A stretch of 64,000 nucleotides of DNA from Oxyruncus cristatus (lineage: Eukaryota; Chordata; Aves; Passeriformes; Cotingidae): assembly GCA_013399855.1 (NCBI GenBank), contig VXAY01006935.1, positions 84,421 to 148,420 on the forward strand. The letters run 5' to 3'. Positions within the stretch are counted from its first letter, which is position 1; each line of letters begins with the position of its first letter. Below the pieces are notes generated by a model, which had not been told where the DNA came from, ran no database searches, and was given only the letters and a program-made list of their open reading frames with translations. A program made the translations under genes and the position numbers. Below are positions 11,428-22,102 of the stretch, in pieces.

Positions 11428-11757
11428 AGTGTGCGAACTGACCACATCCCCCATTCCCTATCCCTCTGTGTCACTGCATGGGAGGAGGTAGAGAATTTGG
11501 GAGATAAGTCCAGGAAGAGGGGAGGAGTAGAGGAAAGGTATTTTAAGATTTGGGTTTATTTCTCATTCCTCTGCTTTGGCTTGATTGATATAATTTACCT
11601 AAGTTGGGTCTGTTTTGCCCATGATGGTGACTGGTGAGTGATCTCTCCCTGTCCTTGTCTCAATCCAGAAGCCTTTTGTTATATTTTCTTTCCCCTGTCC
11701 TGCTGAGGAGAGGAGTGATAGGATGGTTTTGGTGGGCACCTGTCCTCCTTAATTTTC
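11428..11757 (+). mobile_element. Truncated LTR, same family as 7230-8089
   Basis: The segment runs parallel to 7730-8060: GAACTGACCACATCCCCC, a purine-rich stretch, TTTTAAGATTTGGGTTTATT, the AAGTTGGGTCTGTTTTGCCC word, GTGAGTGATCTCTCCCTG, and GAGGAGTGATAGGATGG. The last 25-30 bp, including the CA end, and the 5' half are missing, so it is broken on both sides. The sequence differs enough from 7230-8089 to be a different subfamily or an older copy, not a duplication of it. Confidence 0.7.
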
Positions 11758-12590
11758 GTGATCTGATTTTTTCAGTTCTAGAGGGGCTAGAGGCATGCTC
11801 TGGAGAGGCATAGGCTCACCATTTCTATGCTATCTGCTGATGACGTGGAAATGGAGGCTGGAGCCAGCACAGCCATGGGTTCCCAGCTGTGCAGCATTTT
11901 AAGGGTTCTGCACTGTAAAGCAAGGTAGAATCACAGACCAGGTGGGTTTGCTGTAGGAAAGGGGAATGGGACACAAACTCGAGCACACATGCACTGATTA
12001 CCCACACAGCTCTGATTTTAGTTTGTTTCCTGCTTCTGTCTCGGCTTGCTCTGCCTGGGTCTCACTAATGCAATTCCTAGATGTGGTGCTGTGGGACTGC
12101 ACTCTGGGAACAACTGCCAAGCAGCAGCAAGAGCAGACTGCTCTGCAAGGGAAGGGTAAGGGGGAGCCGAGGGTGTCAGCAAGGCAAATGGGACAGCGGC
12201 AACCAGAGCCTGCTCCCACAGCACTCATGCAAGAAAATTAGGGCGATGATAGTCAGGGCCAGTGATGGCTGAACAACTCTGTAGTGACATGGCAGGTCTG
12301 AGGCTAAAGGATATCAGGCTGGTGAATCAGGGCAGGACTGGCAGGATCTCCATCCCAGTAGTTTGATCCCAGGTTACCCAACCAGGCTGCAGCAGTGCTG
12401 GTTGAAGCACAGGACACCAGAGCCTGAGGAGATGGGAAGGTTGGCAGAGCTGGGTGCTGCACTCATGGCCCGGACAGACATCTCAAGAGGCAGTACTGAA
12501 AAAACACCACCAGTCTTGGCTTTTTGTCCCTTAGACAGTCCTCCAGCTCTCTCTCAACAGCACTGTATACTCAAGTAACCCATAAAATCC
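11758..12590. other. GC-rich unassigned block after the LTR fragment
   Basis: About 800 bp of higher GC content with many CAG/CTG words. Overlapping frames on both strands (11966-12241 plus, 11998-12228 minus, 12363-12578 plus) stay open because of composition and show no domain. It directly follows an LTR fragment, so it could be remains of ERV internal sequence, but I cannot identify gag, pol or env features. Confidence 0.35.
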
Positions 12591-15364
12591 TCATGTCCCA
12601 CATTTCTAGAAAAAAAAATACTAATTTTGTCAAATAGAGCACAAAGGACCCAGGGGAAATTCAAGGGAGAGTGCTTTTCAGGACATACATGGGCAATTTG
12701 CCTTACAAAAGACTAGCTTTAACAAGCACGGGTGGGAATCAGCTCTTGCCACTTGATTTCAGGGTCATGGATCGGTCATCTCCTATTTAGCAGAACTGAC
12801 TAGGTTTAGCTCTTTGGTGGTGTGGCACATAAACTGGCATGAAACCAGGAAAAAAAAAATGGATATATTATGTCTGTACTCCTTCAGAAAGTTTTGATAA
12901 TTGGTTGTTTGAGATTTTTTTTCTGAAATGTTGTAAATTTAAAGAAATCTAATTCATCAGGAAATTCAGCTGCTTTTACATCTACCTGCTGATAGATGCA
13001 GGAACACGTCTTAGGAGCACATCTAAGCTACTCTTTTTTTGCAGATACTTCATTGGTAATGGTATTGACAGTATAATTCTATTATTTTTGCCAGCTTAGA
13101 TCAGATTGTGGATCATAAAGTGAAACATGTCAATTACTTGATGTGTATTACAAGGGCACTAGCCATTTTAATTACATTACCACTACATGGTAAAGGGAGA
13201 AAACTATTTTTCTAGTGATGTGTACCCTTAAAACATAAATGGCAAGTTCAGATTTCCAGGCCAAAGGAACCTATTGCATCCCAGGACTAATTATCTTCAA
13301 GTTAATGGAATAGAAGTGCTTTTCTTTTTTCCTAATTCTTCAAGCAGCTGGTAACATTATGAACACATAAACTAGCAGTTCCTTCTTATTACTGACTGCA
13401 GGAACACAAAATGTCTTTTATTCTCAGTTTATAGTCTGTAAGAATATGATTGAAAGTAATTTGAGGTATGGTGATTGTTTTGTGTTGCCCAAACACTAAA
13501 AAAACAAAATGAACATGGAAGATACATTCCTTTCTGAATGTCTTATAACTTTTAATAAAAAAAATTGTCATCTAAGAAAAGCATCAGCTTCTGGTAAACA
13601 TATTTATTTATTTTCAGAAGCGTGTGACAGTTACATAAATAAGGCTGAAATTCCTTGCTGCTTAGGTTCCGGTCTCCAACAATGGCTAATAGTAACCACT
13701 GTGAGATAATATAGTGAATGATACAAGATCAGGGCAATTAGATGACAATATTTTACTGAGATATTCTCCCAGAGTAGAGCAATTTATAGTGGGGGTGAAG
13801 GCAAATACTTGAAGTGAGAGGTACTGTTTTTGTGCTTAATAGGCCTGACGTATTTTCTGCTGTTAGTTTGTCCAGTAATAAAGATTTTGCTTCTTGAACA
13901 TCCTGTAGTAAAAATATAACTTACCTGTTAGTTCTGTGAAGAAGTAATAACTTTTTGGGTCTTTTAAACCTGAAATAAAATGGTTTAATTTTATATTTAT
14001 GGATTTTTTTATTAGAAAAGACAGAGAACAATTGTTCCCCGTTGACTATTTTCTCCATGCCAATCAACATGCTATACTTTAAGCTCTCAGAGTCAGTTTA
14101 CTTCTATTGTCATTAAGACTACCAACAAAGGATTTTATTGAAATAGAGCAAGGTTAAAATCAGGAATTTCTGAAATCTCAGTTTTATTCTTTGGGTTTTT
14201 TTCTTCCCACTTTTGGAGGATGTAGACCTTCAAACTCCTTTTTCATTATGTCATCTTGCACAATAGCTCCCCTTCCCTTCTATTTTTAATTTTTTAATGT
14301 TTTGAATTATGTTATACTGCATGACATAAACATATTGAAGTTTGGCAGATACAGCCAGGGACCTCTTCTTCCATTTCCCAGGAGCAGGTTATACTGAAAA
14401 TGTAATAACCATGACAATCAAAGCTCTGTACTCATTCCTTCTTGTAAAGAACTCCATATGTTTGTCAGGTAACTAGGGAGATATACAAAAGAAACACACA
14501 AAGTTTATTTTTGTATCTGAAGTGGTCAATGATTTTCAGGATGACAGAGGTTGTTAATTTCTGCCTAGTAGCAAACAAAAGCAACAGTGGAATAAACTTT
14601 AAATTCCCTCTCCTTTTTCTTAATATTTTATGAATGTCAAGATGATCTCTTATTCAGTATATTAGACATTGCCAGAAAAAAATAAGGTGTGTATTAAAAA
14701 CAAAACCAAGAACAAAAAGATTAATGAAATGCCTTATATAATGACCAATAAAGCAATTCATTTCCCCCTGAGATGATTCAATTTACTTTATAGTGAATTG
14801 GCTTGCCTCCAGTTAAAAGTTTTTCCAATCACAGAAAATTTAATTTAACACTTCAGTGTTCGTTTAATCATTCATCGGTTAAAGATTAGGAGCTACCTCC
14901 TCATTTAATGAATATCAAACATCACTTAGCCATTGACTTGTACTGCTTAAAGACTAGCATGTTTTTTCCTCTTGCAACTCCTCTAAAATGATGCTTTTTC
15001 ACGTTATCACCATTAACTGTAAAATCAGTTAATTAAAAAAAAACCACTAGAAATTAACTGTGCTTTTAACTAAGCTTGATTCAACTTGGACTCCACTGTT
15101 TACTTTTCATTAAAGAAAAAAAAAAAATTCTCCTGGAAGTAAATAATTTATAAAATAAAGAATTTTTTCTTTTAACGTGAATCAAATATATGCGACAGAC
15201 ATAAAAATCATGTCATAGACAGAAAGGAAATAGAAGTATGAACCAGTTCAATTATATGGTTAATGATGCTGTGGGGGTGGACTGTTCCTAGCTGCCTGTT
15301 GGAACATTTGGTTTTGTATTTCCCTTGCTTGTTGATGAATACTCAAGTACACATGTAGCTATGA
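12591..15364. other. AT-rich unique DNA, no gene seen
   Basis: Nearly 2.8 kb with no open frame above about 66 codons and no named repeat. It contains short A and T runs (for example 15116-15127) and a small inverted repeat AACACT-TC-AGTGTT at 14847-14860. Confidence 0.6.
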
Positions 15365-15812
15365 TCATAGAATCAACCAGGTTAGAAAAGACCTCTGAGA
15401 TCATCAAGTCCAACCCTTGATCCAACACCACCGTGGTTACTGGACCATGGCTCTAAGTGCCACATCCAGCCTCATCTTAAAAACCTCCAGGGATGGAGAA
15501 TCCACCACTTCCCTGGGCAGCCTATTCCAATGGCTGGTTACTCTCTCTGTAAAAAATTTCTTCCTAACATCCAGCCTAAACCTCCCCTGGCACAGCTTAA
15601 GGCCATGCCCTCTTGTCCTACTGCTGGTTTCCTGGGAGAAGAGACCAAACCCACCTGGCTACAACCTCCTTTCAGATAGTTGTAGAGAGCGATGAGGTCT
15701 CCCCTGAGCCTTCTCTTCTCCAGGCTAAACAACCCCAGCTCCCTCAGCCTCTCCTCATAGGACTTGTGCTCAAGTCCCTTCACCAGCCTGTTTGCTCTTC
15801 TCTGGACCTTAT
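15365..15812 (-). mobile_element. CR1 LINE, 5'-truncated, about 450 bp
   Basis: Read on the plus strand, it opens with the reverse-complemented tail (ATCATAGAATCAACCAGG...AAGTCCAACC) and continues through the CR1 3' region to CTCTTCTCTGGACC. The minus-strand frame 15538-15783 gives a recognisable CR1 ORF2 C-terminal piece ([20 protein letters not shown]), so the end of the reverse transcriptase protein and the 3' UTR are both present. It is one of the least decayed CR1 copies here. Truncation at the 5' end is usual for LINE insertion. Confidence 0.92.
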
Positions 15813-15815
15813 GAA

Positions 15816-18800
15816 CATATGGACTACCATATTAATTAGCTGTGCAGGTAGAGCAAACAAGACTATGTACATTTAACAGTTAATGTGGGAAAAGGGAAAA
15901 AGATTTGCTATTGGATGGGATTTAGTACATTAAAAGGGACTCTTTGGAGTGCAAATCGCAGACAGTTGTCAGGGTGAACCATTTACAAATGCTGACTTGT
16001 GCTTCAGTAGTGATGAGCAGCTCCTGCTCTCACTATTACATTGTAATTAGCACTCCCTGAAATAGTTCACCAGAGATTTGAAGACTGCCAAGTTCTATAC
16101 ATCTTGCCCTGGCCTAGTTTAGTTTAGCTTTTCCAGCCAATGATGGGGAAAGGTTAATGCAGAAGATTCTGCTCATTAGGAACACTAGAAATATTAAAGG
16201 ATTTGTATTTTCTAGTGTCCACTGTGTCTGTGAACCAATTCATTCAGGTGACTGTTTCAAAGAATGAACAATCATTGATATTAAAAGCAAAAGAAGACTG
16301 AACTGAAAAAATTGTTCTCCTATAATTTCTTTCATTGGCTCTTGATTGTTTTGCTTCTTTTGTGGTGGGAGGCTTGGTTTATATATAAAGTCCTGGTCTT
16401 TCAAAGTAATTAATATGATGAATATAGTATATCTTTTCTCCAATATGGAGTTTCCCTAGGTTATGTAAAAAAAAGAAATAAAATTCCATTACCCAAGTCA
16501 CCTGTGTACTTAAATAAAAACCAAAAAATAGTGATTTCAGCAAAAGATGTCAACTAAAATCAAACAATAATCTTCCGGGATCTACTAGGGACAAAATTAA
16601 AAACTAAGGAGGCTTACACTTGTCCTTTTTTTTTTTTTTTTGGCACGTGATTCCTCAGAGGGATGGACGCTTTTCTGGAAGTTCCAGTACTCTTAAAAAA
16701 GATTGAAAAATAAATCTGCAGCTATTCAGTTGGGAACATTGTTTACAAATAGAAGAAAATTTTCTGTTTTCCTCTTCAGATCATACATAAAGTGAACCTG
16801 AAATGTCCTGGTAATTTCAGGTGGCTCATCCTGTGTACTGGGCATACTCAGAATAACCACATCTTGCTACCAGTAGCTCCTGGGGCTGGTGGGTCCCTGG
16901 CTTTCAGGAGTGTCAGGGACTCCTCATCGTGGGTCAGGGTAGAGCCTGGGTGCACCAGGGCAGCCCCAGTCCCAGGCATCAGGCACACCCGTGGGCCTTT
17001 GTGAGGTCTGACAACAGGCTGCTCTGTGGGCCCACAGGTGGTTCCAACTCAGCGGGGCCATGTCCAGGCAGGGCAGGACAGTTTCTATTTGTTATAAACA
17101 ATTAAGATTATACCTTAATGCGTGGTTTAGGTCCGTTTACCCTTTCTAATAAATATTCAAAGTTTTGTATGAGAGGTAACACAACCATGCATTTTTGCTG
17201 GGCAAAACCCTGTAACTAACTTTTTGTTAAGTGTTTGTCACTGTCACCCTCAAAACAAAGAGCTGTGGGCTCTAAGTTGCACAATCTTTCCCTCCCCCCT
17301 GCACTACCATCTGAAGCAGTGATAAGTGCTAATTGGGAAGATTTTCTTATCAGTTCTCAGGGAAGTATATTTGTACTTGTCCTACTTAGGAAGCAGATTA
17401 TACCCATAATCAGAGAAAGTGGGTGGGGGACTTCCCTATCAGCCCTGAAGGGCAGACAGCTCCAGTCCAGGCACAGCCATGAGGTAAGGCTGTCCTCAGG
17501 TTGGAAGACTCCAGATGGTTAGTGTCTGGGTAGCACTGGGTTGATGAACCAAGCTGGTATGCATTTTGCAGGAGGAGCTCTGTATCATGCTCCATTGTGT
17601 ATATTTTTCACTGTTTGAAGGCTGAGTACTGTGTGGTTATTTATTATATAGAAAAGTAGGTTTGTATAAATGTTTGTAGCTGTTTGTAGAAAAAGGCATT
17701 GGGGTTTAAGGTTGAGCACCACTGTTTGACTGGAAAGAGAGTTCAGATTATTTAAGACCAATAAGCCTCTGTTCTCAGACTCATGCATCAAACAGTTTAG
17801 ACCCACACAATTTACAAAGCTAGAAGAAAAAATAGAATTAATTACATATGAAAAATTTGAAAAAAACTCTCAGTAAATCCCAGTTATTACTTCTGAGGGA
17901 CAGACCAAATGAAAGGATGTAGGAACATTTCATAATAATAAATAGGGCCAACTCTAAGACTCCCTGGTAGTATCAGAGCAAAATCTGTATTTCAAATAGG
18001 ATGATAGTTTAACATAGAATAAAAATATATGTACAGATTAATGCCAGTCAATGCCAATCAATGTTTAAAGACACAATGCTCCATCAATCACAGTTTGAGA
18101 AAGGCAGATCCCTTCACTTAGATTTTTGCATGTTTCCTCTCTCCCCCTCCTTTTGTTCTGTACCCCACAGGGGAACAAACAAGCAAACCTTTAAGTCATC
18201 TTTAAAACTCAGCTTTCCTTTCAGGAGTTTAGATAAAAAGGGTGGGGTCAAATGCGATATATCTCCTTTTCCTTTTTTTTTTTCCTTTGTGAGGTTCATG
18301 GAATTGACTTCTAGACCATTAGCAAGCAAGATAACAGTTTTACTCAATGGTAGTGATTGACACAGGTGATCCATCTCCCCACTGCACCTCTTTATTAGAG
18401 GGTTTCTGAGACTTATCTGAAAAAAAAAATAATTTCAGTTCAATTTACAGTTGATTCATTGAAAAAAAGTACTGCTTTTGTATAAGAGAACAGTAGGAAG
18501 CATTTTTCTTTCTCTTCATTGACTTTTTTATTTGTAGCAACATTAAAGGTTGGGAAAAGATCAGAATCTACTTCATTGGTACTTTTTTCCTCCCTTTCCT
18601 TTCCTTTATTCTGCTTGAATATTGTATATGCAATATGGTATTACCTGAAGAGTCTTCAGAAGCAAAGATGTTGAGGGCTAAAAAACAAAACTAAAAAATA
18701 AGGGGAAAAAAATTAATTCACCTACATTATCATCACACTTCCTCCTTGTTGTTTAATAGAGCCCTGATGGCTCTTCCAGGGAATCCTTTTGACTTAACCA

Positions 18801-19588
18801 AGTCCCTACAGGTTCACAGAGAGACTCTTCTCGAGCATCAACATTGACTCAGGTGTAGGTAAGTGTGACTCCTAGTGGGAACATTTTTATGGAGTCTCTA
18901 ACCAAGTCAGATGGCAGTGATTATTCTGACTTCTCCCAAAGTCACTGCAGCCTAATACTTACATCTTCCTAGTTAGTGGAATCTAGTGCAGGTGGAACAG
19001 CAGCTGTACTTTCAATATTTGACTGCATTTGAGCTTTTTGACCAAAGGACCTGTCCTATATATATTTCTGGAAAGTAGGATACAGTGCTATATAAGTGAC
19101 AGAGCTGGTAGAAGATATTTAATGAAACAATTAAATAATATGTGTTCTTAATTCTGAAAGCCTATCTTACTAAGAAACGGAAGAGTGAAAGAGACACGTA
19201 TTAATTTCTGATTTATTGGTTGTAATTTTTCCTTCTTCCTTCTTTCTCACTGCTTTCCTACTTCCAGTAATAAGGTGGAGAAAAAGCAAGAATAAGAAGT
19301 ACCGAGTACCTGTACTGAAAACCAATTTTCAGACAACATAATACATACTTTTCTGCAATGTTAAAAAATAATTACATAATTTTGCTATTGTTGGTTTCTC
19401 TTAACTATTTAAATATGAAAGAACAGTTGCCACTGATCAAAGTAATGCCTAAGAAGGTAAAAGGCAGTTAATATAATTACTGATAAACCTGCTCTCATGT
19501 TAGAATTGTACAGCATTCAAAATATCTTAGCCAGAAAGCAAATGGGTTTCTTTACACTTAGTTTTCTCACTATATACTAACATTCTAA
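15816..19588. other. Unique DNA, no gene seen
   Basis: AT-rich on average, with a GC-richer piece at about 16850-17060 (frame 16792-17004 plus, Gly/Ser/Pro-rich, no family). T16 at 16626-16641. Opposite frames at 18061-18360 plus and 18114-18374 minus overlap and neither looks conserved. Small direct repeats such as ATGCCAGTCA/ATGCCAATCA occur near 18040-18060. Confidence 0.55.
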
Positions 19589-19593
19589 GTTAC
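19589..19593 (+). repeat. Target-site duplication, left copy (GTTAC)
   Basis: GTTAC directly before the proposed LTR start and repeated exactly at 20394-20398. Confidence 0.6.
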
Positions 19594-20393
19594 TGAAATG
19601 CTGAGGCCTGGACAACAGGCCCTGAGCCACAGTTGGCCTCTAGATGAACCTTCCAACCTAATGTTATAGTTAGCCATGTATCTGCTTATTAGCCAAAATT
19701 CTATATAATCATTAATAAAATACATAGTTTAATAAGACTACACCTGTGTGAACGTGTAGGCTTGTTAGTAAGATATATTGGTACCCACTTATTAGTCAAG
19801 ATTTATATCTGTTCATTAATGAGATATGAATGTATCTATCTTTCTGTATTTAGAGACTGGTCAAGGCCATGGAAGTAGACGGCTGGCCTTGCTCGACAGT
19901 AGATGTTTCAAATTGACTCCCTTGATTTTCCTCTGAGCCCTGGCAGGCTTTGGGTGAAACCCAAGGAGAGAAGAAAGCCAGATATTTTCTGCATTAAATA
20001 AGTGATGCAAGCTTGTTTGTTTAACAAAATAAAAGACAGACCCTTTCACAGGGAAGATGGAGACCTCACCTACATGTGGACACACTGCGTAGGATTTCCC
20101 AGTTACCAGGAGTGGTTCTCTGACCCTTCCCTGTGATTGGGGCTCCACAGCTAACATGCAGGTCTGGATGATGCTGATGCTAATGTATTAAAGGGTAACT
20201 GGTGATGTATTTGTCTTAATCACTATAGACACTCTTTGTAGCAGTGACTAGGTGCATTGCTAAGCTTATCCTTTTGTAAGTCTTTGTTTGTTTTGTAATT
20301 CTTTGCTGGTTTGCACTGTAGAAAATTGGTACACTAGTTCTTTAAAGTTGGTGTCTGTGTTTCTTGTACTGGCCCTCATCCCCTGACAAAACA
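19594..20393 (+). mobile_element. Candidate solo LTR, 800 bp
   Basis: Starts TGAAATGCTGAGGCC and ends CCCCTGACAAAACA between two copies of GTTAC. It has moderately mixed composition, unlike the AT-rich flanks, and an AATAAA at 20028-20033. Inside, a diverged direct repeat links 19685-19730 (CTTATTAGCCAAAATT) and 19788-19835 (CTTATTAGTCAAGATT), 103 bp apart, as in U3 enhancer repeats. The sequence seems familiar as a bird ERVL-like LTR, but I cannot name the family with certainty. The inverted ends are weak beyond TG/CA. The 98-codon minus frame (19861-20157) is not a known protein. Confidence 0.6.
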
Positions 20394-20398
20394 GTTAC
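20394..20398 (+). repeat. Target-site duplication, right copy (GTTAC)
   Basis: Exact match to 19589-19593, immediately after the proposed LTR end. Confidence 0.6.
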
Positions 20399-20629
20399 AA
20401 GAAGGAGAAGCTTTAGCAGTCAGGATCAAACTTTTCAACACTGAATAAGTATTGCCCTGGGCATGTACAATATTGCAGCAAATGAGTATGTGGTATGTTT
20501 TCTGTCTAGCTACAAGTTTCCTGTCCTGGATTTGCTTTGTATTTTCCTGTGGATTTGAAATTGTCCATTTAAAAACACTACCAAAAAATACAGCAGAAAT
20601 TGCACTGATTTCTTTCTTTTTTAATACAG

Positions 20630-20761
20630 ATGCTGCCTGTGTCTGCACGATATTTCATGAGAAATGGCAAAGGGAAAGGACAGAATTATTTCAAGAACTG
20701 CATAAGAGGGTATTATGATGGAGAAACTGAATGCTATAGTGATATCAAGCAACTTGTGTGA
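20630..20761 (+). other. Exon-like segment: acceptor, 43 codons, stop
   Basis: A branch-point-like CTGAT (near 20605), a pyrimidine tract and TTAATACAG end at 20629, a good splice acceptor. From the ATG at 20630 the frame stays open for 43 codons to TGA at 20759-20761. It contains a basic run (RNGKGKGQ), then YFKNCIRGYYDGETECYSD with two Cys. Two AATAAA signals follow at 21026 and 21100. This is the order of a last coding exon and 3' UTR. Against this: an open run of this length is common in AT-rich DNA, I recognise no protein family, and no partner exon is seen. It lies just past the candidate LTR at 19594-20393, which could have supplied nothing more than chance context. Confidence 0.18.
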
Positions 20762-21025
20762 TTTGGACTTGACCCACATAGTGTCACCTCTTGTGGATAA
20801 TTAGGAAGTTCCCACTAGAATGTTAATGAGCCAATGTTCTTCATCATCACTTAGTCAGAAATTAATCCCACTTCGTCAAGATATTATGAGAGGGTTGTTT
20901 TGGGGTTTTTAAGACTTCAGATTTGCTAGCAAATATTTATCTTAACTTTTGACTGGTGAAAACCACAGTTATTCCAGATCTCACCATAACTAGAATTACT
21001 GAAATTTGCTGGGTTTACTTTTCTC

Positions 21026-21105
21026 AATAAAAATGTTTTGATATTTGTAGGTTGTTATTCTATTCATGAATGGAAAGGCCATTCCAAAATTATCTGCTCA
21101 ATAAA
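21026..21105 (+). terminator. Two AATAAA poly(A) signals
   Basis: AATAAA at 21026-21031 and at 21100-21105, the second followed by a T-rich stretch (21118-21128) that could act as the downstream element. Meaningful only if the 20630 segment is really transcribed; single AATAAA words are frequent in this AT-rich DNA. Confidence 0.25.
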
Positions 21106-21960
21106 ATGATTCTTGTACTTTTTTTTCCTGTTTGTATAGCAGCAATTGTTTTTTGAATTTTTTTTCATCTGAAACTTTTCTGTTCTTGGTGAATTCTCAC
21201 ATAATAGATCCAACGGTTTCATGAATATATTAAGCAAGCTGTAATGACTGCTCCACTAATAAATGCTGATGCAGCAGGCAGAACATGTCACAGGAATGAG
21301 ATCCTGGGAAACTACTATCTGTCTGCAATTATAAGATACTGACAAAAACCCCAGAAAACCTTAATGTGAAGCCTGCCTTTTTTTCTGCAGCCTATCTTTT
21401 AGTGCTATACCCCTAGCAAGTGTTACAGGTAGTTGTAAAGTACAAACATGCCAAGGATATTCTTGCTAATGCTGATTCAGATGTCTGATGGAAACCCTTT
21501 TCCCCATTATCTGTTCGGCTCAATGAAATAACTTGATAAAATACACAGGATATAACACACCTCCCATTAATTGATGTGAAACGGGGTGGCTTTTTTTCCT
21601 ATTTAATAGGAATCAGATGAAATGTCTATGCTGTAAGTGCTAATTCTATTTTTTTAAAAAAATTATATGTATATATTAGAAAAAAAGAAATCTTTTAGAA
21701 CTGTGTAGGATGTTCTTACAAGTACTGTGGAAATAGATATTTGCAAAGATAGGTGGAATTGTATTTTTTATGGTCAGCTCTTTTAAATTTGCTTGTAGCA
21801 CAGCCTTTTGACCTCAGTATTGGATCTTGGTACACAGTGATAACCTGATATGGTTCTGTACTAAAACAGGTTAATAAGTTTGTTTCAGCAAGATTTGAGA
21901 GTTACTGTTCATAGTCTCAGCTGAAAACATTCCTTCATCTCTCTCCCTCTCATTTTACAG

Positions 21961-22102
21961 GAATATCACAATTCTGCTGGATAGTTTTGATTTGTGTGTT
22001 GCTGGCATATTCTTTGGAGGAAAAAAGCAAACAGTTATTGCCTATACATTTAATGAGAAACTTCTTGCATAACATCAAGACTAATTTGGATGAACACTGC
22101 AG
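21961..22102 (+). other. Exon-like segment with hydrophobic open frame
   Basis: CTCTCTCCCTCTCATTTTACAG ends at 21960 (split: pyrimidine tract from 21939, then TTTTACAG), a strong acceptor; TGCAG then GTATCC at 22103 is a fair donor. The frame containing 21963 is open from 21915 to the TAA at 22143-22145. It has a hydrophobic run (FCWIVLICVLLAYS) then a charged helix-like part ending at a Cys, the order of a signal peptide plus mature start. However, another plus frame and the minus strand (21950-22135) are also open, so low stop density may explain it. There is no initiating Met before the hydrophobic run and no known family. Confidence 0.12.

Noticed and set aside
21391..21427. Possible 37-bp exon after TTTTTTTCTGCAG
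   Set aside because: The donor (GTAGTT) is weak, the segment is tiny and the frames contain stops.
21648..21662. T7A7 palindrome
   Set aside because: Expected by chance in sequence this AT-rich.
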